NCBI GenBank assembly: GCA_009760885.1
Contig: CM019696.1
Coordinates: 49,468,574 to 49,532,573, forward strand
Source: Achatina immaculata
Lineage: Eukaryota > Mollusca > Gastropoda > Stylommatophora > Achatinidae
Reading direction: 5' to 3'
Length of the DNA stretch: 64,000 nucleotides
The position numbers were made by a program, and so were the translations under genes. Below are positions 21,744 to 31,835 of the stretch, piece by piece; the first letter of the stretch is position 1; each line of letters begins with the position of its first letter. The notes beneath the pieces were generated by a model. It searched no databases. It saw nothing but the letters and a program-made list of their open reading frames with translations, and was not told the origin of the DNA.

Positions 21744-21837
21744 ATGGTATTCCATATAGACATAAAATTCTCCATAATGAATCTCTGTGTATGCTATAAA
21801 ATGCCTTTTTAAAATCTATGATATCATACCATATGAT

Positions 21838-22141
21838 AGCACATTGTAATTATGTCGCTTGTGCTGATTTTACCTGTCCAGAAGATTTGAGCACAAAATA
21901 ACTGTCAAGACTTGCAGAATACATGTTTGATTTTGGTTGTTTGCTTGCTATGTGGTCTTTTATATCCAGTCTTCGGCCATGGTCAGTGGCAATGTAACAC
22001 TTACACATTCTGCTTCATGATCTTTCTCGCTTGTTTTATAAAAGACCATTTCTGTGAAAGGATTCTTCGTCACAGTGAATTGTTTCTTAAAAAACCGGGG
22101 CTGCCCCGAAAAACCGGGACGTCTGGTGACCCTAGTCAGGT
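21838..22141 (-). mobile_element. BED/hAT-type repeat (left-arm copy), part 2
   Basis: Continuation of the 17800-18226 repeat beyond the RTE-A insertion. The minus strand encodes a BED-type zinc finger remnant (DHEAECVSVTLPL region; in the 46.5-kb copy ECVMCKCYIAIDHG, then KDHIASKQPKSNM), with the C-x2-C and H..H ligands readable between copies. The outer end AAAAACCGGGACGTCTGGTGACCCTAG lies at 22105-22133. In this copy the frame is broken. Confidence 0.65.
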
Positions 22142-22183
22142 ACAAAGTTTCACTCTAGGCTATACTTCCGTATGTGATACAGA

Positions 22184-22560
22184 GTAGTCTCCCTGTATCC
22201 ATGCCAAGCCTCACCTCAGATGCCTGAAACCGCGGATAATGCCTAACACTACATATTATACGCTTCCTTCTAACATTCATACACATATATAATACAATTT
22301 AATTTACAAAGTATATACATTAAGGCTTCTCTTAGGCCTGGCATAATTATTACCATCATAATTCTTGCGCTCTGGGGCCATTTTAAATAAATTATACAAA
22401 GCATTACACAGTAGTTATAGCGATGCCGTGAGCGTGGATACTGCTTGCACCGTGGATGCTACAGTGTTAGGTGTGTGAGCACGGATACTGGAACTGATGT
22501 ATGGGAACATATACCGTATGAACTTTTTTTTTTGAGGCAGGGGCGTTTAGTACCAAGGAA
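22184..22560. mobile_element. Pogo/Tigger-like element end (left arm)
   Basis: The stretch beginning AGTCTCCCTGTATCCATGCC, then CAGATGCCTGAAACCGCGGA, strongly resembles a pogo/Tigger terminus, in which GGTATCCGCGGTTTCAGGCA-type sequence precedes the terminal repeat. The other arm has the same sequence at 44490-45035. A single unit of the 47-bp repeat expanded at 44586-44781 lies near 22430-22490. There is no transposase coding. Confidence 0.5.
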
Positions 22561-23420
22561 CATAACGCAACTTTTTTTTATTTCTAAAGGGAGATAACAT
22601 TAATGTATGTTACAGGTTTGTTTTATACAAGATTTAATTCAATTATTTTAGACTATAACAATTTTTCTTCACAGAAATATTTTTGCAATCGGGATTATAC
22701 ACCAGTTACATAGTTGCTTATTTTAGGTGCCAGAATATAAAAAAAATTCTAGATATATTTATACTTAATCATACACTCCATATATTTTGTTTTCGGTATA
22801 TATATGAATGAGGCGACACTATAACTGCTAGGCCCGATGTGTCGTTGTTGGTTTTCGAATCATCATAAACAAGCCAACCAAAACTACTATTATCAAACTC
22901 AAAGAATTCCGACATCGACCGACGATGGCTTTGCATATTTTTTTTTCTTTACCATAGTTGACTTGCGGAGTTATAGATATTATAGGCTTGGGACGAAGAT
23001 AATTCTGTTGGTGATTCATCATCATCTCGTGCTGTCTCCCCGGGCAAGGTTGGCTGCAATGAATCTCCCGTCTGTTCTGCTTCTTGTCTTCGTAGTGCTC
23101 TTGGCCAAGCTGGTTCCTGTCCATCTCTTGATGTTGCTTACTCATCTGTGTCCATGTCGCCCTCTTATTCTCTTCCTGTCATTCTTACGCTCAAGAAGGG
23201 TCTTCGATATAGCGTTATGCATCTTGACGTGCCTAAATTGTTATCTTAGTTTTTTTTTTTTAATGGTTCTCAATATTTCTCATTTTACTACCACCTGGAT
23301 TTGCGCTTCTTTGTTTTATTGTCGCCATATTCTTCTGTATATCCACATTTCAGTGGCCTCAGTTTTATTTTGTGTTGTCTTATTCAAGGTCCAGTATATG
23401 TAGCATTTTAAGACCCGTAA
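22561..23420. other. Left-arm duplicated sequence without a gene
   Basis: AT-rich non-coding sequence with T runs, mirrored in inverse at 43930-44500. The 188-codon frame at 22837-23403 is hydrophobic and Leu-rich without a recognisable domain. Confidence 0.55.
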
Positions 23421-23544
23421 TCTCAATGTAATAGCTGACAGTCTATCCAAAGCTGGCAGCAATCAAGATCAAACACATCATCCAGTAATCTGCCAAGAAG
23501 AAAACACTATAATCCGTAACCAGTGCAGATCTGAATGAGAAAAG

Positions 23545-23870
23545 CAACAGAAATGCAACAATGAACCAGATCCAATACACCAACTACTTCCACCTAATAA
23601 CAGGCCACTGCAGACTACTAAGCCGCCTACATCGACTTAAAACGTCTCAAGCAGATTAATGTCCATGTGGCAGTGGAGTCCAGACTCCAGAACATATCCT
23701 TCAAGACTGCCCAAACTATGCAGACCTGAGACGTGAGACATGGCCAGAGGACACAAGCTTGGGGCAAAAGCTTTGGGGCTCCTATCAGAATCTGGAGAGG
23801 ACTGCGGGATTTGCCATGTCAACAGGAATCAGGATATGATGTGACCAACAACCTCGAACGAAGAAGAAGA
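23545..23870 (+). pseudogene. I/Jockey-type ORF2 C-terminal fragment (post-RNase H)
   Basis: The frame reads MNQIQYTNYFHLITGHCRLL, then a stop before CPCGSGVQTPEHILQDCPNY and RRETWPEDTS. The C-x-C ... EHxLxxCPxY motif is the conserved zinc-binding tail of non-LTR ORF2 proteins that carry RNase H (I and related clades). The rest of the element is absent. The inverted counterpart is at 43590-43970. Confidence 0.75.
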
Positions 23871-24249
23871 AGTTGCTGTGATATTTCTTTAGATTTAAGG
23901 ATTTTCCTCATTCTGCTGAAGGTGTTTTTTGCCATTCCTATTCTTTGTTAATTTCCGTTTCACATTTTCTGTCCCTTGTTATCATGTGCTCCAAATACCT
24001 GAAGATTTTCACCTAAAAAAGAAAAAAAAAAACTTTATTTCCAACAAATTTTTAACACGTCATTCAAATGACTTCAAATGGAATTGTACTTAAATATATA
24101 TGCATGGTAACAGAATAACGGGCATTTAAACTCGATATATGAACTTGTAATGAAAATGAGGTATATGCTAATGAGATACAGTTCTGATGGAAGCGTAGAT
24201 GGAAAAACAAAATACATCAATTTAGTGTTTCAAATATTTGGTCAGACAA

Positions 24250-24322
24250 TGTAGTGAAAGAAGCAGAGAAAGCTGCAAAAAAAAAAAAAAAAAAACAGGA
24301 GACAGCAAAACTCTTATCTTCA
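24250..24322 (+). mobile_element. RTE-A micro-fragment
   Basis: About 65 bp encoding KEAEKAAK then TGDSKTL, with an expanded poly-A run (about 19 A) in the Lys/Thr codons. Its inverted counterpart at 43142-43200 has the unexpanded sequence. Confidence 0.7.
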
Positions 24323-24527
24323 CATACAATAATTAGTATATAACTATATAACTATACACAAAGCACTGCAGTAAAGCTGTGATACCAGATTGTCTAAACT
24401 AGGAAAAAAGTAGGAGCAGATTTATTACTTAACGACTACAAAGTTGTCACGTTTCGGCGTGAGCCTTAATCATACAAAAACATACAGAACGAAGAAATAG
24501 AGAGAGAGGACTGATTTCGAAGCACAC

Positions 24528-25240
24528 TTGAACCAGAGCCTTATATATGTTGGCACCAGAAAATGTAACCGCCCCCGCTGTGTTACCTCCCCGGTAGTCT
24601 GGGAAACGAAAACGATCACCTTTCCTAAAACTATCCTCACTCTTCATGAGGGATTCATATGCGAGTCCCGTAATGTGATATATGTCATCGTTTACAAAAG
24701 ATTGATTGATTGATTGATTGATCTTTATTTCAAAAGGGTTAAGAATTGGGCACACAGGCCCGTCTGACATTCTGCCCTTTATCATACATCTTTCACTCTA
24801 TTCCAGACATTCTACAAATATGCTGTTCATATAACAAACATAACTAACGTTGAAGCTGAGAGACATAAAATAAAATATAAAATTTACGTTTCGCTCTTAA
24901 ACATTCACTCAGTACAGAAGTAACTACATACATTATAAATGACTATCTACTAAACACAATTTGCAACAAAGATGCAGGATAACATATACTGATGAAACTG
25001 GCCTCAGATTAGGGGACCGCATGCAAAAACATCTGTACGACATTGCCCAGCATGCTTCGAAACCAGTCCCAAATCATTTCAATGGCCCCAAACACAGAGG
25101 CAAATCTGATTTTCTGGTAACAGCCATAAAAAAAATGTCTCGCAGATGACACAAGCCGTCTGGCACTTGAGAACCGCTGCATTCAAAATTATGGGACGCT
25201 AGAGCCACATGGGTTAAACTCGCTGATCAGCTACACTTAA
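24528..25240 (+). pseudogene. PLE GIY-YIG endonuclease, split by an insertion
   Basis: First part: LIYVGTRKCNRPRCVTSPVV (a Cys-rich Zn-finger-like block, here missing one Cys of the C..CxxC seen in the 42.9-kb copy), FPKTILTLHEGFICESRN and VIYVIVYKR, the GIY-YIG start. After the insert the frame resumes from 24971 with TDETGLRLGDRMQKHLYDIA, PVPNHFNGPKHRGKSDFLVT and the Glu-bearing LENRCIQNYGTLEPHG. GIY-YIG nucleases of PLEs nick target DNA for insertion. The insertion and a frameshift in the AAAAAA run near 25130 inactivate it. Confidence 0.85.
24703..24967 (-). mobile_element. CR1/Jockey-like 3'-end insertion in PLE-1, TSD AAAGAT
   Basis: The inverted 3' end of the CR1/Jockey-like element seen at 2554-2958, with a (TCAA)n tail (plus-strand TGATTGATTGATTGA). 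It interrupts PLE-1 between TTTACAAAAGAT and AAAGATGCAGG. The uninterrupted sequence is present at 42752-42775 in the other arm, which gives a 6-bp duplication AAAGAT (24697-24702, 24968-24973). Confidence 0.88.
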
Positions 25241-25595
25241 CATTCTCTTCAATCATTATAGTACCTCTCCACTAAGCTCCACCCCTTCTAACTCGTCACA
25301 CTTCATAACAGCATCACTTTGCAGTCCCTCTTCCCCAATCATCTATTTCAACTTCTCCTGGCTAGGTCAACATTGTATCACTTTCTCTCCCCTCCCCGGT
25401 TCCCCATCCACCATCCCCAGTTACAACCCACTGACCACATATCACAGGTCTCCATTTAAACAATCTCCACGTTCTATTAAATCCATTCCTGACACACACC
25501 GCCGGACAAGTCACACCTTACAATTTACAGCTAAGCACTCTAATTAATTAATTAATTAATTTTTTTAGTATTCATGTGAACCTATACTTTATCTC

Positions 25596-25700
25596 CTCTC
25601 TCTATTGCTTCGTCCTGTAAGTTTTTGTATGATTAAGGCTAACGCTGAAACGTCACAACTTTGTAGTAGTTAAGTAATAAAGCTGTTCCTACATTTTCCC
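25596..25700 (+). other. PLE conserved hairpin / hammerhead-like motif
   Basis: TATGATTAAGGCTAACGCTGAAACGTC can fold a short stem (GGC..GCY) directly followed by GAAA. Penelope-like elements are known to carry hammerhead ribozymes with a CUGANGA..stem II..GAAA core. Here the position expected to be the essential G of CUGANGA is T or C in every copy, so the motif is either a decayed ribozyme or only similar. Other copies: 24440-24475 (inverted), 42975-43015, 46245-46290, 47865-47900. Confidence 0.4.
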
Positions 25701-25732
25701 TAGTTTATACATTCTTCTATCTTCACATAGGG

Positions 25733-25935
25733 CTCGGAAGGTAGTTCGCCAATTTTTCCTGTTTTCGGCGAGCTTTTCAACCTCATCAAGGGATTTTATG
25801 CATTTGGCCTCTCTTATCAATGTCCTCTTTAGAGTTTCACATGGTCTGTCTCATTTTCTTCGGCCTGTTGTGTTCCACTTGATAGATTGTTTTGGGATTC
25901 TTTGATCGTTTCTTCTCATCACGTGACCAACATAT
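25733..25935 (-). mobile_element. RTE-A C-terminal fragment
   Basis: A minus-strand A-family segment running from HVMRRNDQRIPKQSIKWNT-like sequence to the last codons (LEKLAENRKNWR-like). It ends abruptly at 25935 against RTE-D and lacks the 3' tail. It is truncated at both ends. Confidence 0.8.
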
Positions 25936-26560
25936 GCATCATCATCATCATCATCTTCATCATCATCAGGTGCCGTGCCGACTGGAGTTGGCTATTATGC
26001 TTCTCCAGAGTACACGATCCTTCATGTAGGTCATCAGCTCAGTTGATGATCTCTCCATACCATCCTGTCGGACTGTCCAGTATCATTTCTCTTGGTCTTC
26101 CTCTTGATCTTCTTCCTTCTATTTTTCCTGTTGTTATAATATTTTCAATGCCCCCTCTTCTCATTGCATGTCCTATGAAAGTACATTGGCTCTTTCTTAT
26201 TTTTTTGACAAGATTTTTTTTTGTCTCTCCAACTCTTCTCATACATTCTTCATTAGTTATTTTTGCTGTCCAGGGGATTCGCAACATTCTTCTAATAAAC
26301 CACATTTCTGCTGCTTCCAATGATTTTTATGCAGACCTGCCTATTGTCCATGATTCACTTCCATATAACAAGATAGGTTCAATATGGCATTTTAGGACTC
26401 GTTTTCTAACATTCTTTGATAAGGATGTGTTGGATGATATGTTTCTCATTCTCTGAAATGCAGTCTTTTTTGGCTTATTCTGTTCCTAATTTCTGTTCTG
26501 CATTTCCCATCTGAAGTTATTACTGCTCCAATGTATTTGAATTTCTGCACCTGCTTTAGA
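25936..26560 (-). mobile_element. RTE-D 3' end with (GAT)n tail
   Basis: The (CAT)n run at 25936-25968 is the tail of a minus-strand D-family element. Its last frame (26039-26320) has EAAEMWFIRRMLRIPWT, FIGHAMRRGGIENII and the basic IEGRRSRGRPREMILDS. Upstream, less intact sequence (to 26560) includes KVQKFKYIGAVI-like residues. The palm is missing. It appears inserted into A-family DNA: RTE-A sequence lies on both sides, though the flanks are not continuous. Confidence 0.8.
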
Positions 26561-26563
26561 ATC

Positions 26564-27350
26564 GTATATCCTTCCCGTGCCGTTAAACGTCACATAGGGC
26601 TCTCAAAGTAGATCTCCAATTTTTCCTGTCTTCGGCTAGTCTTTCAACTTCATCAAAGGATTTTATGCCTGTTAATTTGACCTCTGTTAACAATGTCCTC
26701 TTCAGAGTTTCACGCGGTCTGCCTCTTTTTCTTCGGCCTGTTGTGTTCCACTTGATAGCTTGTTTTAGGATTCTCTGATCATTTCTTCTCATCAAGTGAC
26801 CAACATATGTCCATCTCCTTTTCCTGATCACCCATGAGACTGGTTGTTGTTCAGTCATCTGTCTTATCTCTGCATTGTTCTTGAATTCGTTCCACTTGAT
26901 GTCGAGTATTTTCCTTAGGCATTTGTTTTCAAAAGAGTCTAATTTATTGTCTATTTCTTTAGTTGTTTTCCAGCTTTCGCATGCATAAATGAGGGTGGAT
27001 ATTACATTTGAATTGAATAGTCTTAACTTGATTTTTGTGCTCATAACTTTTGAATTCCATATGTTCTCAAGATTCTTGAAGATCGATGTTGCTTTTGTGA
27101 TTCTGATTCTAACTTCCTTTCTGGTGTCACCATCCTGGTCTATGTAGCTGCCAAGATATGCAAATTGATTGACTTCTTCAATATCTGTCCCTTCTATGTG
27201 TATTTTTCAATTTTGATTAAGGTGAATTTTGATTAAGGAGAATTTTCATTATTTTTGTTTTGTCCTTGCTAATTTCAAGTCCTATTTTGCTAGCCAATGA
27301 AGACAGGCTATCTGTTTTTTCTTGCACGAAATTCACATTGTTACTGATAA
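26564..27350 (-). mobile_element. RTE-A 3' end
   Basis: A minus-strand A-family copy from its 3' terminus (CGGCACGGGAAGGATA at 26564) to the region just after motif C (EKTDSLSSLASKIGLEISKD). A 153-codon open frame (26583-27044) covers TKIKLRLFNSNVISTLIYAC to RALCDV. Frameshifts lie near 27060 and near a duplicated GAATTTT stretch (27225-27242). It joins RTE-I at about 27350-27395. Confidence 0.85.
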
Positions 27351-27394
27351 GATACTGATAACTCGCTTTAGAGTAGTTCCGTTTAATTTTATAT

Positions 27395-27865
27395 TGCATG
27401 TTGGTGGATTCTGTTTCTTAGATGGAACCAAAGTCTCTGTCTTTTTTAAGTAAAGTCTTTCTGTTCACTTTCTTTGCGACTTTATCCAAGAGATTTCGCA
27501 GGTCATGTTGGTTCTCAGCTATCAGTACTCTGTGGTACCATACCGAAGGTTGTTAATATTGTGTCCTCCAATTTTTATGTCTGGTTCTGTGATGATCGTT
27601 CTTAGAATATTCTCGCTGTACAGAGAAAAAAGGTCTGTAGATAGTACACATCCTTGTCACACCCCTAGTTTTATAGGGTGATATTTTCCAGTTCTATTTT
27701 CAACTCGAATTGTTGCTTCTTGCTGCTAGTATAGATGTTTTACAATCCTCAGGTCTTTTCCGTCTATATGATGTCTTCAAGCATTTTAATAATTTCATTA
27801 TGTTTCACCCTGTCGAATGCCTTGGTGTAAATCAATGAAGCACAAGTAGAGATCTTTATGTCCAT
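27395..27865 (-). mobile_element. RTE-I: fragment of a further RTE-like RT palm
   Basis: On the minus strand, with several stops: CFIDLHQGI (motif A relic), QGCVLSTDLFSLYSENILRT (motif B), EPDIKIGGHNINNLRYGT (motif C, with YADD eroded). This belongs to the IGGxxINNLRYADD type of RTE-like sequence, distinct from families A to H here. Only about 470 bp remain, between two A-family pieces. Confidence 0.65.
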
Positions 27866-28182
27866 CTACTTTTCCTGATCACCCATGAGACTGGTTGTTG
27901 TTCAGTCATCCATCTTATTTCTGCATTGTTCTTGAATTCGTTCCACTTGATGCTGAGTATTTTCCTTAGGCATTTGTTTTCAAAAGAGTCTAATTTCCTG
28001 ACTAACTCTTTAGTTGTTTTCCAGCTTTCACATGCATAAGTGAGGGTGGATATTACATTACTTAACTTGGTTTTTGTGCTTATAACTTTTGAATTCCATA
28101 TGTTCTCAAGATTCTTGAAGATCGATGCTGCTTTTGTGATTCTGATTCTAACTTCCTTTCTGGTGTCACCATCCTGGTCTAT

Positions 28183-29118
28183 TTAGCTGCCAAGGTATAC
28201 AAATTGATTGATTTCTTCAATATCTGTCCCTTTTAGGTGTATTTTTCCATTCTGATTAATGGGAAGTTTCATTATTTTTGTTTTGTCCTTGTTAATTTCA
28301 AGACCTATTTTGCTAGCCAGTGAAGACAGGCTATCTTTTTTTTCTTGCATGGAATTCACATTGTTATTGATAAGAGTTATGTCATCAGCAAAATCAACAT
28401 CTTCTAGTTGGGTCTCATGTACCCAGTCAATACCTGTGTTACCTGTGCAGCATTTTTTCATTATGAAGTCTATTGTAATTACAAAAAGCAAAAGAGAGTG
28501 TATACAACCTTGTTTCACGCCTGTTTCAATCTGGAACCATTCACTCATCCCTTCTTCTCTCTTGACTGCACAAACATATCCACTGTAAAAGTCCTTAATG
28601 ATGTTGACAATTTTAGATGGTATTCCATATAGACTTAAAATTCTCCACAATGAATCTCTATGTATGCTATCAAATGCCTTTTTAAAGTCTATGAAGTTTA
28701 GTATTAATGGTTTCTGCTTTTCAATATGTTCTTCAAGTATTATTCTGAGAGTAAAGATCTGGTCGAGACACTTTCTCCCTTTTCGAAATCCTGCTTGTTC
28801 TTCTCTCATTGCAGTATCATCTATATCTTTAAGTCTATTCAAAATGACCTGGCAAAATAATTTTGACACAACTGATAGTAAGGTTACTCCTCTCCAATTA
28901 TTACAGTCACTAAGGTTGCCTTTTTTTTGTATTTTAATAATGATTCCTTTTTTCCATTTAGAAGGGACCTTTTCTTCTTTTAAAATCTTGTTAAACATTC
29001 TCTGTAGTTGTCTCATGTTGTCACTAGTGATAGCTTTTAATATTTCGGCTGTTATTTCATCTTCACCCGCAGCTTTGTTGTTAGCCATTAAATTCACTGC
29101 TGTTTCAGTTTCATGCAA
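28183..29118 (-). pseudogene. RTE-A reverse transcriptase
   Basis: A 311-codon frame with the full set of RT motifs: NKAAGEDEITAEIL, IQKKGNLSDCNNWRGVTLL, EEQAGFRKGRKCLDQIF, motif A LNFIDFKKAFDSIH, motif B GVKQGCIHSLLLF and motif C VDFADDITLI. The thumb KIGLEINKDKTKIM follows. The catalytic Asp residues are all present. It stops at a TAA replacing the Tyr codon after VYLGS near 28183, and is out of frame with the endonuclease and linker. It would copy element RNA at the nicked target. Confidence 0.88.
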
Positions 29119-29177
29119 TGTAATGTCATCTAAGTTAACATTTAGTTATGGGGTTGGTAAGTCGGTTTCAAGGTTTA

Positions 29178-29495
29178 TCAATTCTTTTGAGTGTGGTCGA
29201 TTAAGTATTTCTTGTAGTGTTCAGCCCATCTTTGCTTTTGGTCTTTACTTGATGTTAATAGGATTCCAGTTTTGCTAAGGATTGGTCTTTCTTTAGATGT
29301 AATAGTACCTGTTAGCCTCTTTTGTATGTTATATAAAGTTTTGCTGTCTCCTGTTTTTGCTGCTTTCTCTGCCTCTTTCGCCATATTGTTTATGTATTCT
29401 CGTTTATCCCTTCTAGCTGAACTTTTTACTTTCTTGTCTATTTCTTTGTATGTTGCTTTCGCCAGATCTTTCTCAAGATTTGTCTTTACGTTCAA
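29178..29495 (-). pseudogene. RTE-A linker between endonuclease and RT
   Basis: Lys/Glu-rich, probably helical: LEKDLAKATYKEIDKKVKSS, ARRDKREYINNMAKEAEKAA, TLYNIQKRLTG, then LLTSSKDQKQRWAEHYKKYL. The RW.EHY motif is standard just before the RT domain in RTE-like proteins. It is in the same frame as the endonuclease but separated from it by a TGA in place of the Trp codon after NRKA near 29551. Confidence 0.8.
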
Positions 29496-29552
29496 AATGT
29501 CTAATTTGGCTGCTTGTCTTTCATGTATGTACTTCCATGTGTTTTCTGATAT

Positions 29553-30458
29553 TCATGCTTTTCTGTTTGGTTTTTTTTTCAGTCCAGCGCTTGCTTTTAC
29601 TGCTGTGATTATGGCTGTGCTGTAAGAATTCCATAATTCATCTATACATATCTCCTCTACTTCACTGAGTGTTGTGGAATGATTGGCAAGTTCCTGATTG
29701 AAATTACTGTTAGTATTCTCTTCTTGTAGGCTGTGGGTGTTTTTCTTTCTGTGTATTGATTTCTTGTGTTGGTTTTTCAGTTTTAGTTTTATTTTCCCTA
29801 TACACAGATTGTGATCACTGTTGACATCTGCACCTCTATATGCCCTTGCATCTATCAGAGATGTTATGTATTGCTTTCTAATATAAAAATGATCTATCTG
29901 GTTTCTAGTTCTATCATCTGGAGATATCCACATTGTTTTATGTATCTCTTTGTGTGGAAATATTGTGCCTCCAATGACCATGCCCACTGTTAGACATATT
30001 TCAATTTATCTTTCTCTGTTCTGATTTACCATGTCATTTCCTTCTTTCCCCATTACTTTTTTGACGTCGGTGTTATCTTTCCCTACCTTAGCGTTGAAGT
30101 CCCCCATAGCAATTAGGATGTCGTGTTTAGGGACTTTGTTGATGATTTGTTGTAATTGGTGATAGATATCGTCTTTCACCTCATCATCTGCATCGTTCGT
30201 GGGTGCATAACACTGTATTATTGTCATTGTTCCGTGTCTTAGGTTGTATCGTGCTCTTATTATACGACTGTTCATGGGTTCCCATTCTACAGTGCTCTTT
30301 GCTGCCACATTTGACATATTTATACCTACCCCCTCTTGATGTTTCCCGTCGTCTCTGCCTGAATGTATTATTAACTTATCGTTTTCCGCCGATCTTTTAC
30401 CTGCTTTTGGCCATCGCATTTCACTTATGCCCAGTACGTCTAGGTGGTATCTCTCCAT
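29553..30458 (-). pseudogene. RTE-A AP-like endonuclease
   Basis: Two frames in the same phase, separated by a stop near 30004. The first has MERYHLDVLGISEMRWPKAG (catalytic Glu in SEMRW), then YAPTNDADDEVKDDIY and IAMGDFNAKVGKD. The second has TMWISPDDRTRNQIDHFYI and DVNSDHNLCIGKIKL (catalytic Asp-His). Only the N-terminal WNVRT block is missing. It is the nickase used for target-primed insertion. Confidence 0.88.
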
Positions 30459-30474
30459 TTCTCTGATAACCTGA

Positions 30475-30748
30475 GTAGTTTTTGTTTCTATATAACATAC
30501 AAAAGAGACTAACGGGTACTATTACACCCAAAGAAAGACCAATCTTTAGCAAAACTGGCATCCTATTAACATCAAGTAAAGATAAAAAAGACTGGCTGAA
30601 CACTTCCAAGAAATATTTAATCGACCACACCAAAAAAAATTGATAAACCCTGAAACCAACTTATCAGTCCTGCATATAAATGTCAGCCTAGATAAAATTA
30701 TATTGAACGAAATCGAAACAGTAGTGAATCTAATGGCTAACAGGAAAG
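30475..30748 (+). mobile_element. RTE-A copy on + strand, first part (before nested RTE-E)
   Basis: Encodes RPIFSKTGILLTSSKDKKDW-like linker sequence and the start of the RT domain (LNEIETVVNLMANRKA). It is interrupted at about 30748 by RTE-E and resumes at 34205 with SAGEYEITTKILKAI, which is the immediate continuation in other A copies. Confidence 0.85.
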
Positions 30749-30789
30749 CTACACCACCAACACCACCACCATCATCATCATCATCATCG

Positions 30790-31757
30790 CCTTTCACTCT
30801 CTTGAGAGCATAGGCCACAGATAAAGGCTCTCCAGTCATCCCTGTTCTTGGAATTATTCTCTGGTTCCTTCCATGTGTATCCCTTAACAATGTCATAATT
30901 TCTCTTCTCGAAGTAAGTCTAGGTCTTCCTCGTTTTCTATTTCCTTGAGGATTCCATGTTAGTTCCTGTCTTGCTATGCTGGCGTCGGGTTTCCTCAAAG
31001 TGTGGACAATCCACATCCATTTTCTAGACATGATTTGTAGGTTCATAGGTTCTTGTCCTGCCCTTTCCCAGACCTCCTCATTCCTGATCTTGTCCTGCCA
31101 TGTAATGTTTAAAATCCTCCTCAAGCAGTAGTTCATGAATGTTTGTATCCTCTGTTGTATTGTCTTGGTCATAACCCATGTCTCTGAACCATAAAGTAGG
31201 ACAGTCTTTACGTTTGTATTGAAAAGCCTAAGTTTGGTTCTTGTTTTGATGTTCTTAGATGACCATATTCTGTTAAGTTGGATAAATGCTGTCCTGGCCT
31301 TGGTTATTCTAGCTTTAACATCCTTTTCTGTTCCCCCATATTTATCCACTAAGCTGCCTAAATATGTGAAATATTCTGTTTCCTCAGTTGGCACTTCTTC
31401 GATTACTATGAGGCTGGTGCTAGCACTATTACTTTTCATTATTTTATTTTTTTTTTGTCTCTTAATATATAGTCCCAGTTTAGCTGAATTCTTTCTTAAG
31501 ATCTGAAGTTTCTCTTGCATTTGTGTGTGGCTGTGTGCCAGAAGTGCCACATCACCTGCAAAGTCAAGATCTTCCAATTGGTTCCACAACGTCAATTGTA
31601 TCCCATTTCTTTTCCATTGTGTGTTAGTTTTCTTGATCCAGTCAATTGCTAGAAGAAATACGAATGGTGATAGCAAACATCCCTGCCGCACGCCTGTTTC
31701 CACTTTAACTTTCTGTGCGGGTTTCTCCATGCACGATTCTACAAGTTGTTCTTTCAT
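30790..31757 (-). pseudogene. RTE-E RT motifs B/C and C-terminal domain
   Basis: The frame has VETGVRQGCLLSPFVFLLAI (motif B), then DLDFAGDVALLAHS, where the first Asp of FADD is replaced by Gly, so the catalytic centre is dead. Next come KLGLYIKRQKKNKIM and EYFTYLGSLV, then GSETWVMTKTI, CLRRILNITW and the basic NRKRGRPRLTSRREIM. The last residues run into the Asp codons of the GAT tail. The open frame continues past the element, which is chance. Confidence 0.82.
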
Positions 31758-31835
31758 ATACGGTCTTTAGAAGCTTTTTTTTTATCTTGGCTGGGATACC
31801 ATAGTGTTCCAGTAGTTTCCATAGCATTCTCCGAT

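Larger units (their letters stand above)
18227..21827 (-). mobile_element. RTE-A insertion with nested RTE-B
   Basis: A minus-strand, 5'-truncated RTE-A element. Its 3' end is at 18227, with an (AGATA)-type tail TAAGATAAGAT on the minus strand. It is flanked by the 10-bp direct repeat ACCATATGAT at 18217-18226 and 21828-21837. The unoccupied site survives at about 46753-46765 in the other arm. The element proper is about 1.1 kb (18227-19263 plus 21756-21827) because 2480 bp of RTE-B lies inside it. Confidence 0.9.
24411..25730 (+). mobile_element. Penelope-like element 1 (left-arm copy) with inverted ends
   Basis: A PLE of about 1 kb plus insertion. The left end (24411-24500) is the reverse complement of the right end (about 25590-25715): both contain the hairpin AAGGCTCACGCCGAAACGT or its variant AAGGCTAACGCTGAAACGTC, and TAAGTAATAAAGCTG. 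The interior carries only the GIY-YIG endonuclease end of the ORF; the reverse transcriptase is missing. A 265-bp CR1/Jockey-like 3' end is inserted at 24703-24967. The inverted paralogue is 41482-43080. Confidence 0.85.
27866..30470 (-). mobile_element. RTE-A, most complete copy (endonuclease to C-terminus)
   Basis: A minus-strand element of 2.6 kb with, from 5' to 3': AP-like endonuclease (30458-29553), linker (29495-29178), reverse transcriptase (29118-28183) and part of the C-terminal domain (28180-27866). It lacks the first residues of the endonuclease and the last part of the ORF; the 27866 edge meets RTE-I. Its 5' edge lies against another A copy in the opposite direction (from 30475). 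Confidence 0.88.

Noticed and set aside
22837..23403. 188-codon hydrophobic plus-strand frame as a membrane protein
   Set aside because: Its counterpart in the other arm is not open, and the frame lies in decayed repeat sequence.
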